From NCBI GenBank assembly GCA_937926975.1, contig CALBCJ010000014.1:1-64000 (forward strand): a stretch of DNA of 64,000 nt, read 5' to 3'. This document shows positions 32,326 to 42,587 of this stretch, in pieces (positions within the stretch are counted from its first letter, which is position 1; every line of letters begins with the position of its first letter). Both the position numbers and the translations under genes were made by a program. The notes under the pieces were generated by a model. It had not been told where the DNA came from and ran no database searches. It saw only the letters and a program-made list of their open reading frames with translations. The DNA comes from an uncultured Propionibacteriaceae bacterium. Lineage in GTDB: Bacteria > Actinomycetota > Actinomycetes > Propionibacteriales > Propionibacteriaceae.

Positions 32326-32906
32326 TGACGCAGCCCCGCGACGCCTCGCCCGAGTCCCGGGCCGGGCGCCGTGGTGCCGACCTGCTGGATGTGGTGGTGG
32401 GTGTGGTCGGGCGCGCCCACGGCCTGCACGGCCAGGTGGTGGTCGACGTACGCACCGATGAGCCCGAGCGTCGGTTCGCCCGGGGCGCGGTGGTGGGCAG
32501 CGAGGAGCCGCCGGCTCGCCTGACTGTGGTGTCGCGGCGCTCCATCGCTGGCGGTCGGCTCCTGGTGGGCTTTGCCGAGGTGACCGACCGGACCGCGGCC
32601 GAGCAGCTGCGGGGCCGGGTGCTCACTGTGGAGGTCGACCCTGGGCAGCGGCCCGACGACGACCAGGAGTACTACGACCACCAGCTGCGGGGGCTGCGGG
32701 TCCTGGACCCGGCCGGGGTGCAGCAGGGGACGGTGAGCGAGGTCGTGCACCTGCCCGGACAGGACCTGCTGGCGGTCGCGACGCCCGACGGGGAGCGGCT
32801 GGTGCCCTTCGTCGCCAGCCTGGTCCCCCAGGTCGACCTGGCGGCGGGGAGCCTGACCGTGGTCGAGCTGCCAGGCCTGCTGCGTGACGTGCCGGAGGAG
32901 GCCTGA
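32325..32906 (+). CDS. rimM: Ribosome maturation factor RimM
   Basis: RimM helps late 30S head maturation by binding S19. The 193-residue protein has the N-terminal RimM barrel (VVVGVVGRAHGLHGQVVVDV, RLLVGFAEVTDRTAAEQLRG) and a C-terminal PRC-barrel (YYDHQLRGLRVLDPAGVQQG, LLAVATPDGERLVPFVASLV). An extra ~20 residues lie before the conserved start. A later start is possible, but the ATG overlaps the upstream stop in the usual TGATG manner. It also overlaps trmD the same way. Confidence 0.94.
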   Translation: MTQPRDASPESRAGRRGADLLDVVVGVVGRAHGLHGQVVVDVRTDEPERRFARGAVVGSEEPPARLTVVSRRSIAGGRLLVGFAEVTDRTAAEQLRGRVLTVEVDPGQRPDDDQEYYDHQLRGLRVLDPAGVQQGTVSEVVHLPGQDLLAVATPDGERLVPFVASLVPQVDLAAGSLTVVELPGLLRDVPEEA

Positions 32907-33625
32907 TGAGGATCGACGTGGTCTCCATCTTCCCCGCCTACCTGGACGCGCTGCGGCTCTCCCTGGTCGGCAAGGCCATCACCGCAGGGATCGTGGACCT
33001 GTCGGTGCACGACCTGCGGGACTGGACCCATGACCGGCACCGGACCGTCGATGACACCCCGTACGGCGGGGGAGCCGGGATGGTGATGAAGCCCGAGCCG
33101 TGGGGAGAGGCCCTTGATGACCTGCTCGCCGCCTCGGCGGGCGAGGTCCGGCTCATCATTCCCAGCCCGGCGGGAGAACGCTTCACCCAGGCCAAGGCCG
33201 CGGCACTGGCGGCCAGTGACCACCTGGTCTTCGCCTGCGGCCGGTACGAGGGCATTGACGCCCGGGTCGCCGAGCACTACCGGACTCGGCTGCCGGTCGA
33301 CGAGCTCTCCCTGGGGGACTACGTCCTCAACGGCGGTGAGGTGGCCGCGCTGGCGATCACCGAGGCGGTGGTCCGGTTGCTGCCCGGGGTGCTGGGGAAC
33401 CCCGCGTCGGTAGTGGAGGAGTCGCACTCCGACCAGACGGCGAGGCTTCTGGAGTACCCGGTGTATACCAAGCCGCAGCAGTGGCGAGGGCTGGACGTGC
33501 CCGAAGTACTGCTCAGCGGTCATCATGGACAGGTGGCTTCCTGGCGGCGGGAGCAGTCGGTGCGCCTGACCCAGGCCCGCCGCCCGGACCTGCTGGGCGC
33601 GGGCGAGCACGAGATGGAGGGGTAG
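32906..33625 (+). CDS. trmD: tRNA (guanine(37)-N1)-methyltransferase
   Basis: TrmD makes m1G37 in tRNA, preventing +1 frameshifts. The 239-residue SPOUT enzyme shows RIDVVSIFPAYLDALRLSLV, DDTPYGGGAGMVMKPEP, the knot segment VFACGRYEGIDARV, SLGDYVLNGGEVAALAITEAV, and the C-terminal YPVYTKPQQWRGLDVPEVLLSGHH. It ends the operon. rplS, which is near trmD in many actinobacteria, is 13.4 kb further on. Confidence 0.96.
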   Translation: MRIDVVSIFPAYLDALRLSLVGKAITAGIVDLSVHDLRDWTHDRHRTVDDTPYGGGAGMVMKPEPWGEALDDLLAASAGEVRLIIPSPAGERFTQAKAAALAASDHLVFACGRYEGIDARVAEHYRTRLPVDELSLGDYVLNGGEVAALAITEAVVRLLPGVLGNPASVVEESHSDQTARLLEYPVYTKPQQWRGLDVPEVLLSGHHGQVASWRREQSVRLTQARRPDLLGAGEHEMEG

Positions 33626-33628
33626 TTG

Positions 33629-35209
33629 ATGAGGGCAGCGATCGTCGCGGTGCTGGGGATGGGCTTAGTGCTGTCAGGCTGTGGGGAGGCAACGTCGGGA
33701 GGCTCCAGCGCGCCGGCCGGGTCGACGGGCACGAGCGCGTCAGCGGTCTCAGAGCCGGCACGGGTGAGCACGGCCGACATCGGCCTGGTGAAGGGGCTGC
33801 GGCCCGCCAGCCTGGCCTCGGCTGAGCAGAAGGTGACCACCGAGGTTCCGGTCCTGGAGAGCGCACCGGCGCTGACTCAGGCGATGGTGATCGTCCGGTC
33901 CCAGGTCCTGCGCGGCTACGCCGCGGAGTCGCAGCGGTCTGGGCTGACCTTCACCTGGACTCTGGCCGCCAGCTCCAGCGACGTGATCGGGTTCCGGCTG
34001 CTGGCCGCCCCAGCGGGTGGCCCTGAGACCCCGTCCAGCGTCTGGTTCGACGCCCGGACGAACCGCGTGGTGGCTGCACCAGGTCTGGTCCGGCCAGGCT
34101 CCTGGAAGACCTTCAGCGACCAGGTTGTGAACGCTGCGAAGGGGCTCGACGCCGACCGGGTCCGCAAGGCCCTGGCCTCCGACATGGCCCCCCGGGGCAG
34201 CGGCCCGGCGATCGGCTTCACCACCACCGGAGACCTGGCCGTGGAGTTCGGCGGGGGAACTGTGAGCGACAAGCCCAGCCCGGTCCTGGTTGTGGTCCCA
34301 GGCAAGGACGTGACCACGATGCTGTCCCAGCTCGGCACCCGGGCTCGGGAGGCCGCTGCCCAGCCGGCCGCCTTCGACCCGGCGACCGTAGCGGCCACGC
34401 CGGCCCCGGAGCCAGACCTGGGCCCCGCGGCCACCGCGACCGCCACGGCGAGTGGCTCGGCCAGCCCGAGCGCCAAGGCCTCCGGCCAGACCAGCGCCAA
34501 GGCCTCCGACCAGGCCAGCCCGAGCGCCTCGGCCAGCACCGCCAGCAGCAACGACGACCGGCCCACGGTCGGTGTCGTTCCTGACTGCCAGCAGCTGAAG
34601 TGTGTCGCACTGACCTTCGATGACGGGCCGGCAGCTAGCACTCCGCAGGTTGTGTCCGCTCTGGTCAAGGCCAAGGTCGGGGCCACCTTCTTCGTGCTGG
34701 GGGACGCCAGTCGGGGCAACGAGGACGGCGTCCTGGCCTCAGCCCTGGCCGGGATGGACATCCAGAGCCACACCTGGCGCCACGACCAGATGAGCCGCAA
34801 GGCCGACGGTGGGGCCGAGCAGGCCCGGCTGCAGGCCGAGGCCTTGGAGAAGATCGTCGGCTACCGGCCGTGGCTGGTCCGTCCGCCGTACGGCGACCGG
34901 AGCGCCAAGGTCCTGGCGGCTCTCGGGCAGCAGGGCGCTGGGGTGGCGATCTGGAGCGTCGACACCCTGGACTGGAAGGACCGCAACTCGTCGCTGGTCA
35001 CCTCGCGAGCCACGGCTGCCCGACCTGGCGATGTGGTGCTGATGCACGACATCCACCCCACCACGGCCGAGGCGGTGCCGGGAATCCTGGCCGGTCTGCA
35101 GCGCAACGGCTTCACTGTGGTGAGCATGCCCGAGCTGGCTCCGCCGGGGTCCTGGACCCCCGGAGTGGCCTGGTGCTCGTCGCCCCAGCGCGGCTCGGCG
35201 ACCTGCTAG
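33629..35209 (+). CDS. Lipoprotein polysaccharide deacetylase (NodB domain)
   Basis: A 526-residue exported protein. It has a lipobox (VLSGC, lipidated Cys18), then an extracellular domain of ~230 residues resembling the DUF3298/RsiV-like module of B. subtilis PdaC (WFDARTNRVVAAPGLV, SPVLVVVPGKDVTTML). An Ala/Ser/Lys low-complexity linker (about residues 270-310) leads to a NodB deacetylase domain. All NodB motifs are present: TFDDGP (catalytic base and metal Asp), SHTWRHDQ (metal His pair), RPPYGD, DTLDW and LMHDIH. It likely deacetylates peptidoglycan or another wall polysaccharide. ATG at 33629, 3 nt after trmD, with GGAGGGG upstream. Confidence 0.88.
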   Translation: MRAAIVAVLGMGLVLSGCGEATSGGSSAPAGSTGTSASAVSEPARVSTADIGLVKGLRPASLASAEQKVTTEVPVLESAPALTQAMVIVRSQVLRGYAAESQRSGLTFTWTLAASSSDVIGFRLLAAPAGGPETPSSVWFDARTNRVVAAPGLVRPGSWKTFSDQVVNAAKGLDADRVRKALASDMAPRGSGPAIGFTTTGDLAVEFGGGTVSDKPSPVLVVVPGKDVTTMLSQLGTRAREAAAQPAAFDPATVAATPAPEPDLGPAATATATASGSASPSAKASGQTSAKASDQASPSASASTASSNDDRPTVGVVPDCQQLKCVALTFDDGPAASTPQVVSALVKAKVGATFFVLGDASRGNEDGVLASALAGMDIQSHTWRHDQMSRKADGGAEQARLQAEALEKIVGYRPWLVRPPYGDRSAKVLAALGQQGAGVAIWSVDTLDWKDRNSSLVTSRATAARPGDVVLMHDIHPTTAEAVPGILAGLQRNGFTVVSMPELAPPGSWTPGVAWCSSPQRGSATC

Positions 35210-35253
35210 GAGGCTTTTGGGCCCCCTTCGCCACAGACGCCGTCTGCGGTGGC

Positions 35254-35259
35254 TAAGGT
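35254..35259 (+). promoter_or_regulatory. -10 box TAAGGT of sdhCAB (leaderless)
   Basis: TAAGGT, 7 nt, then GTG at 35267. A partly paired hairpin (35230-35253, GCCACAGAC ... GGTGGC) lies immediately upstream and may terminate the deacetylase transcript. Confidence 0.55.
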
Positions 35260-35266
35260 GTGGCGT

Positions 35267-35970
35267 GTGGCCACTACAACTATGACTGTGCACGCCAAGG
35301 CAGTCCGGTCAGCGGTTGCCATGAAGATGCTCATGGCTGTCACCGGGCTCTACCTCGTGCTCTTCCTGCTGATGCACATGTGGGGCAACCTCAAGATGTT
35401 CATCGGGCCGGAGGCCTTCAACCACTACGCCGAGTGGTTGAAGAAGGACCTCCTGTACCCGATCGTCCCGCATGGCTGGTTCATCTGGATCTTCCGGGCT
35501 TCCCTGGTAGCCGCGGTCGGGCTCCACATGTGGTCGGCGCTGGTACTGACCAAGCGCTCCCACGCCGGACGCGGTCGCTACCAGCGGACCGACCGGAGGG
35601 CTCAGACCTACGCTGCCCGCACCATGCGGACCGGTGGTGTCATCCTGCTCCTGATGCTGCTGTTCCACCTCGGTCAGTTCACGGTGCGGGTGGTGCTCAC
35701 CGGGTTCGACCAGAGCACGGCTCCGTACGACATGGTCGTGGCGTCGTTCTCGGCGAAGTTCTGGTGGGTCTTCGTCCTCTACGCCCTGTGGATGGTGGCG
35801 GTCTGCATGCACGTGCGGCACGGCTTCTGGAGCGCCTTCACCACCCTGGGAATGAACACCAGCCGACGGGCCCGCAAGGTGCTCAACGGACTGGCCATCT
35901 TTGTGGCCGTCCTGCTCTACGCCGGCTTCATGGTGATGCCGCTGTCCGTACTCCTGGGGTTGGTGAAGTG

Positions 35971-35971
<1 letters not shown>
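35267..35971 (+). CDS. sdhC: Succinate dehydrogenase cytochrome b subunit
   Basis: The haem-binding membrane anchor of succinate dehydrogenase / fumarate reductase, of the single-subunit B type (no sdhD gene here). The 234-residue protein has five hydrophobic segments (AVTGLYLVLFLLMHMWGNL, IFRASLVAAVGLHMWSALVL, GGVILLLMLLFHLGQFTV, WVFVLYALWMVAVCMHVRHG, FVAVLLYAGFMVMPLSVLL). Histidines in HMWGN, LHMW, FHLGQF and HVRHG are candidate haem ligands. GTG at 35267 was chosen because the TAAGGT box lies 7 nt upstream; an upstream in-frame GTG would place the box inside the gene. Its stop overlaps sdhA. Confidence 0.92.
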
Positions 35972-37991
<2,020 letters not shown>

Positions 37992-37995
<4 letters not shown>

Positions 37996-38753
37996 GGATC
38001 ACACTGCACATCTGGCGCCAGGAGGACGCCAAGGCCCAGGGCCGCATGCGCGACTACCCCCTGGACAACGTCTCGGGTGACATGAGCTTCCTGGAGATGC
38101 TCGACCTGCTGAACGAGGAGCTCACCAACCGCAACGAGGAGCCGGTGGCCTTCGACCACGACTGCCGCGAGGGTATCTGCGGCATGTGTGGCGTGGTGAT
38201 CAACGGCTCTCCCCACGGCCGGTACGCCTCGCCGGTGCCCACCACCACCTGCCAGCTGCACATGCGCAGCTTCGCGGACGGGGCGGACATCTACATCGAG
38301 CCCTGGCGGGCGGGCGGGTTCCCGATCATCAAGGACCTGGTGGTCGACCGTACGGCGCTGGACGAGATCATCCAGGCCGGCGGCTACGTCTCGGTGAACA
38401 CCGGGGCAGCGCCGGACGCCCACGCGACCCCGGCCCCGAAGCGGGAGGCGGACCGGGCCTTCGACAACGCGGCCTGCATCGGCTGCGGTGCCTGTGTCGC
38501 GGCCTGCCCGAACGGCTCGGCGATGCTGTTCACGTCGGCGAAGATCACGCACCTGGCGATGCTGCCGCAGGGCCAGCCCGAGCGGTACAGGCGCGTCAAG
38601 AGCATGGTCGCCCAGCACGACGAGCTCGGCTTCGGCGGGTGCACGAACATCGGTGAGTGCGCCTCGGTCTGCCCCAAGCAGATCCCGCTGGACTCGATCT
38701 CCCAGCTGAACCGTGACCTGCTGAAGTCGTTGTTCAAGCAGGACGGCAAGTAG
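37992..38753 (+). CDS. sdhB: Succinate dehydrogenase iron-sulfur subunit
   Basis: Electron-transfer subunit with three Fe-S clusters. The 253-residue protein has the [2Fe-2S] ligands CREGICGMCG and the downstream Cys of TTTCQLHM, then CIGCGACVAACPN and CTNIGECASVCPK for the [4Fe-4S] and [3Fe-4S] clusters. GTG start overlaps sdhA by 4 nt, completing sdhCAB. A very strong hairpin terminator follows. Confidence 0.96.
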
Positions 38754-38766
38754 CCCTGGGCACCGT

Positions 38767-38805
38767 GGCGGGGCCGGCCAGCTCGTGGAGCTGGCCGGCC
38801 CCGCC
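38767..38805 (+). terminator. Terminator after sdhCAB (18-bp perfect stem)
   Basis: GGCGGGGCCGGCCAGCTC (38767-38784) is followed by GTG and its exact complement (38788-38805): 18 uninterrupted pairs with a 3-nt loop, 13 nt after the sdhB stop. No T-run. Confidence 0.85.
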
Positions 38806-38951
38806 GCTGTGTGCCTGGGGGCCACGGGAGGGCTTCGAGACTCCCGAGGGCCGTCTCGATGGTGGCCTGCGACCGGTCGCGCAGGCTCCGCAGCGGGCTC
38901 GCGGTGCGTCGCCGTCGGTCTCGTCTTGGTGAACCGGCTTGCCCCAGGCGA
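38806..38951. other. Intergenic, no gene seen
   Basis: About 145 nt between the sdh terminator and the iron box. GC-rich with no supportable ORF or recognisable motif. Confidence 0.5.
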
Positions 38952-38970
38952 TAAAGTAAGGCTTACCTAC
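38952..38970 (+). promoter_or_regulatory. DtxR/IdeR-type iron box
   Basis: The 19 bp TAAAGTAAGGCTTACCTAC match the actinobacterial iron-box consensus TWAGGTWAGSCTWACCTWA at 17 of 19 positions, mismatching only at positions 4 and 19. The box stands in a clearly AT-richer patch in front of the riboswitch and the ABC transporter operon. In family members the Fe2+-loaded repressor binds such sites and blocks transcription, so the operon is predicted to be derepressed under iron limitation. Confidence 0.75.
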
Positions 38971-38992
38971 CCTCTGAACAAGTGAGAATCGC

Positions 38993-39090
38993 TATCGTGT
39001 ATGCTCAGTGGCGCACGTCGGAATCTGGTGAGAACCCAGAGCTGTCCCGCAACGGTATGCCCTCACGCTGAGCCCGACCCACGTGCACAG
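38993..39090 (+). promoter_or_regulatory. Cobalamin riboswitch
   Basis: The segment contains the conserved core of B12 aptamers in order: CGGAA, then CTGGTGAGAACCCAG (GGUGNNANNCC stem-loop), then AGCTGTCCCGCAACGGTA (consensus GCUGNCCCGCAACUGUA), then TGAGCCCGACC, a diverged B12 box. -10 candidates TATCGT (38993-38998) and TATGCT (39000-39005) lie at its 5' edge. Rho-independent features are not seen downstream, so control is probably at the ribosome-binding site (GAGCGAGG, 39108-39115). Cobalamin binding is expected to switch the operon off. Confidence 0.82.
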
Positions 39091-39123
39091 ATGTCTGCCC
39101 TTAGAACGAGCGAGGTACTCAGG

Positions 39124-41061
39124 TTGGGGTCTTTTCTGGCGAGCCCGTACGGCCGCGTGGCGAGCTGGTTCGCCAACACCCTCATCGTGCTCTTCGGAGT
39201 GAGCGTCCTGGCCTTCGTCCTGACGTACCTGACTCCGGGCGACCTCGCCGAGAACCTGCTCACCTCGCAGGGTGTCCAGCCCACGGCGGAGATGATCGCC
39301 CTGATGCGTGAGCAGCTGGGGCTGGACCGGCCACTGCTGGACCAGTACCTGTCCTGGATCGGTCGGCTGCTCCAGGGGGACCTGGGCACCTCGGTAAGCA
39401 ACGGCACGAGCATCATGGCCGACCTGCAGCAGCGGCTGCCGCGCACCCTGGCGCTCACGGTCGCCGCCCTGGTGCTGACCTGGCTGGTCGCGGTCCCGGT
39501 CGGGATCACTGCCGCGCTGCACCCGCACAGCCTCTTCGACCGGGTGGTCCGCTTCGCCAGCTATGTCAGCTCGGCCGTACCGGGCTTCCTGTTCGCCCTG
39601 CTGGTGCTGCACCTGCTGGGCCTAGAGCTCCAGCTTCTGCCGATCTCGGCCACCCAGGACCTGCTCGGGATGGTGATGCCGACCATCACCTTGAGCCTGG
39701 CGATGGTCGGCTGGTACGTGCGCCAGGTCCGGGCCATCGCCCTGGAGGAGTGTGACCAGCCGTACCTGACGGGCCTGCGGATCCGCGGCATGGGCCAGGC
39801 CCGGATCGGGGCCCACATCCTGCGCAACATCGCCGCCCCGGTCTGCACTCTGGGCGCCACCAGCTTCGGCGGGCTGCTAGCGGGCTCCGCGGTGGTCGAG
39901 GCGATCTTCTCCTGGCAGGGCATCGGCTCGTACGCGTTGGCCGCGATCAGCGCCAAGGACTACCCGGTGATCCAGGCGTACGTGGTCTGGTGCGCCCTGG
40001 TCTTCCTGATCGCGAACACCGTCGCCGACCTGCTGGCCTTCATCCTCGACCCGCGCCTGGCGGGGCACTCTCGTGTGCAGCGGCAACCGCTGGAGGGCCA
40101 GGACGAGCCGGACGACTCAGCCCCGCTGAAGATCGACCACGACAGCGGCCCGATCGACATCTGCCATCCCGACCTGCAGTCCTTGGACCTCTCGGGTGGG
40201 CCGACGCGGCAGACCGGGCGGCGGCTGTCGCCCCGGCTGGTCTGGCAGGTGCTGGCCGGGCTGGTGCTCGTGGTGGTCCTGGTGGCGGTCATCTCGCCCT
40301 GGATCACCCCGCACGACCCGTACGCCACCGACACTCTCGCCAAGGTCCGCCCACCGAGCTGGACCCACTGGATGGGAACCGACGACCTGGGCCGTGACGT
40401 CTTCTCCCGGGTCCTGGTCGGGATCCGGCCAACCCTGTCAGTCGCCGTCACCGTAGTCTGCTGTGCCCTGGTCATCGGCACCCTGATCGGAGTCGTCTCG
40501 GCGGTGGCCGGAGGAGTGGTCGACGCCGCCATCCAGCGGCTGACCGCAGTCTTCCAGTCGTTCCCCGAGTTCATCCTGGCGCTGGCCTTTGCGGCGATGC
40601 TGGGGCCGGGCTTCACCAGCGCTGTCACCGCCCTCACTCTGGCCTCGTGGACCTCGATCTCCCGGTACGCGCGGATCTTGACCCTGCAGGTGAAGAACGC
40701 CCCGTACATCCAGGTCGCCCGCATGAACGCGGTCCCGGCCAGCACGATCCTGGTCCGGCACATGGTGCCCAACATCGGCAGCCCGCTGCTGGTGATGGCG
40801 GCCTCCAGCCTGGGCAACGTGATCTTGAACCTGGCCACCTTGTCCTTCGTCGGGCTCGGGCTGCCCCGGCCGACATCTGAGTGGGGAACCATGATCAGCG
40901 AAGGCCGGCCCTACCTGCAGGTCGCCCCCTGGCTGGCCTTCGGTCCGGGCGTCGCGCTGCTCCTGGTCACTCTCGTCGTCAACCTGTTTGCGGATTCGTC
41001 CCAAGAGGTGCTGGCCGTGAACGCCAACCACAACCAACCCAGAAAGGTCACCACGTCATGA
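39124..41061 (+). CDS. Fused Opp/Nik-type ABC transporter permease (DppB-DppC fusion)
   Basis: A single polypeptide carries both permease subunits of a peptide/nickel-family importer. The first half (about residues 1-320) is DppB-like (WFANTLIVLFGVSVLAFVLT, LTPGD, DRPLLDQYLSWIGRLLQGDL, RAIALEECDQPYLTGLRIRG). A ~40-residue charged linker joins it to a DppC-like half (ISPWITPHDPYATDTL, HWMGTDDLGRDVFSRVLVGIR, LTLASWTSISRYARILTLQV). Both EAA-type loops are present. TTG at 39124 is preferred because GAGCGAGG precedes it and the riboswitch occupies the region before; ATG at 39091 is the alternative, without a Shine-Dalgarno, and would add 11 residues. The stop overlaps the binding-protein ATG. Confidence 0.88.
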   Translation: MGSFLASPYGRVASWFANTLIVLFGVSVLAFVLTYLTPGDLAENLLTSQGVQPTAEMIALMREQLGLDRPLLDQYLSWIGRLLQGDLGTSVSNGTSIMADLQQRLPRTLALTVAALVLTWLVAVPVGITAALHPHSLFDRVVRFASYVSSAVPGFLFALLVLHLLGLELQLLPISATQDLLGMVMPTITLSLAMVGWYVRQVRAIALEECDQPYLTGLRIRGMGQARIGAHILRNIAAPVCTLGATSFGGLLAGSAVVEAIFSWQGIGSYALAAISAKDYPVIQAYVVWCALVFLIANTVADLLAFILDPRLAGHSRVQRQPLEGQDEPDDSAPLKIDHDSGPIDICHPDLQSLDLSGGPTRQTGRRLSPRLVWQVLAGLVLVVVLVAVISPWITPHDPYATDTLAKVRPPSWTHWMGTDDLGRDVFSRVLVGIRPTLSVAVTVVCCALVIGTLIGVVSAVAGGVVDAAIQRLTAVFQSFPEFILALAFAAMLGPGFTSAVTALTLASWTSISRYARILTLQVKNAPYIQVARMNAVPASTILVRHMVPNIGSPLLVMAASSLGNVILNLATLSFVGLGLPRPTSEWGTMISEGRPYLQVAPWLAFGPGVALLLVTLVVNLFADSSQEVLAVNANHNQPRKVTTS

Positions 41062-42587
41062 AGCCCAGAGCCCTTCTGGCTGCCTGCCTAGCCGCGGCCC
41101 TGCTGCTCACTGGTTGCGGGGGGACCGCCGGTGCCCAGCAGGCCGCCAGCACGACCTTGACCTACGGGACCGGGGACCGCGGCGAGTCGCTGGACCCCGC
41201 GGTCGCGTACGTCGGGTGGTTCAGCTCCCGTGACGGCATCACCGAGACCCTGGTCGATGTCGACGCGAAGCTGAACCTGGTCCCCAAGCTGGCCATCGAC
41301 TGGAAGAACGTCAACCCCACGACGTGGACCTTCACCCTGCGCGACAAAGTCACCTTCCACAACGGCAGCCCGATGACCGCCGAGGCGGTGAAGGCCTCGC
41401 TGGAGCACGCGATCGCCACCAACGTTCGGGCCAAGGCCCAGCTTCCGGTCGCGTCGATGACCGCCGAGGGGCAGACCCTCACCATCGTCACGAGCACCCC
41501 GGTCGCGGCACTGCCGAGTATCCTGAGCGACCCGATGACCGGGATCCAGGCCATCGGCCAGGGAGTCGACCCGGCCAAGGTTCCCCAAGGCACAGGGCCG
41601 TTCAAGGTGGTGTCGTTCACTCCCAAGCAGAAGCTGGACCTGGACGCCTACCCGGAGTACTGGGGCGGCAAGCCGAAGCTGAGCCACGTCACCTGGCGCC
41701 AGTACAGCGACACCCAGGCGATGGGGCTGGCGCTGCAGTCGGGTGAGATCCAGCTGGCGGTCCAGCCCGAGTCCTCCGGGCTGGGAGTCTTCTCCGACCC
41801 GTCGAAGTACACCACCTGGCAGGTCACCTCGACTCGCGGCGACACTGCGATCCTGAACACGGCCAGCCCGATCACCAAGGACCTGCGGGCCCGGCAGGCG
41901 ATCAACTACGCCCTCGACCGCAGCGGCTATGTCCAGGTCATGAACGGTATGGGCAAGAGCAGCTATGCGCTCTTCCCCGAGAACGTGGTCTTCGGCGGAA
42001 GCCAGGGCCTGCAGCTGCCGGTGCAGGAGAAGAACCTGGACAAGGCCAAGGCCCTCTTTCAGGAGATGGGCTACACCGAGTCCGACGGCAAGCTGGTCAA
42101 GGACGGCCAGCAGCTGACCCTGCGGCTGCTGACCTACCCGAAGCGTCCGCAGCTCGGCCAGATGGCTCAGCTGCTGCAGCGCGACCTGGAGAAGATCGGG
42201 GTTGCCCTGACGATCACCGAGCTGCCGTCCACCACCGAGCGGATGAAGTCGGGCGAGTTCGAGATCGGGATGTACTCCTTCGCCATGGCGCCCACCGGCG
42301 ACCCGCAGTACTTCTTCGACACCCTGCTGCGGACCGGCGGTGAGAGCAACTTCGCCCGCTACTCCTCGCCGCAGCTGGATGCTGGGCTGCAGGACCTGGC
42401 CGCCACGTACGACGCGGGACAGCGGCTGGAGAAGTCCCGCGCCCTGCAGCAGATCGCGATCAACGACATGGCCGTGGTGCCGTTCGGGCACGCCCAGTGG
42501 TGGGCGGTGTCAAAGGCCGGTGTCCAGGGGCTGAACCTGGCTCCGACCGAGTACCACCTGCTGACGCACGAGACTCATGTCGCCTGA
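41058..42587 (+). CDS. Family-5 substrate-binding lipoprotein of ABC importer
   Basis: A 509-residue extracellular binding protein with a signal peptide and lipobox LLTGC (Cys20), followed by the SBP_bac_5 domain. Recognisable parts are YGTGDRGESLDPAVAYVGWF, NPTTWTFTLRDKVTFHNGSPMTAEAV, QGTGPFKVVSF, DLRARQAINYALDR and FARYSSPQLDAGL. This family includes peptide (DppA), nickel (NikA) and opine-metal (CntA) binders; the ligand cannot be told from sequence alone. ATG at 41058 overlaps the permease stop; the 11-nt overlap with the next ATPase indicates one operon. Confidence 0.92.
   Translation: MKPRALLAACLAAALLLTGCGGTAGAQQAASTTLTYGTGDRGESLDPAVAYVGWFSSRDGITETLVDVDAKLNLVPKLAIDWKNVNPTTWTFTLRDKVTFHNGSPMTAEAVKASLEHAIATNVRAKAQLPVASMTAEGQTLTIVTSTPVAALPSILSDPMTGIQAIGQGVDPAKVPQGTGPFKVVSFTPKQKLDLDAYPEYWGGKPKLSHVTWRQYSDTQAMGLALQSGEIQLAVQPESSGLGVFSDPSKYTTWQVTSTRGDTAILNTASPITKDLRARQAINYALDRSGYVQVMNGMGKSSYALFPENVVFGGSQGLQLPVQEKNLDKAKALFQEMGYTESDGKLVKDGQQLTLRLLTYPKRPQLGQMAQLLQRDLEKIGVALTITELPSTTERMKSGEFEIGMYSFAMAPTGDPQYFFDTLLRTGGESNFARYSSPQLDAGLQDLAATYDAGQRLEKSRALQQIAINDMAVVPFGHAQWWAVSKAGVQGLNLAPTEYHLLTHETHVA

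Noticed and set aside
35260..35970. Possible N-terminal extension of sdhA through sdhC in another frame
   Set aside because: The extended residues resemble nothing, while sdhC in its own frame is a clear cytochrome b subunit. sdhA starts at the ATG overlapping the sdhC stop.
38983..38998. A second (Zur- or Fur-like) operator TGAGAATCGCTATC beside the iron box
   Set aside because: Only weak symmetry; the match is no better than expected for an AT-rich patch and it overlaps the likely -10.
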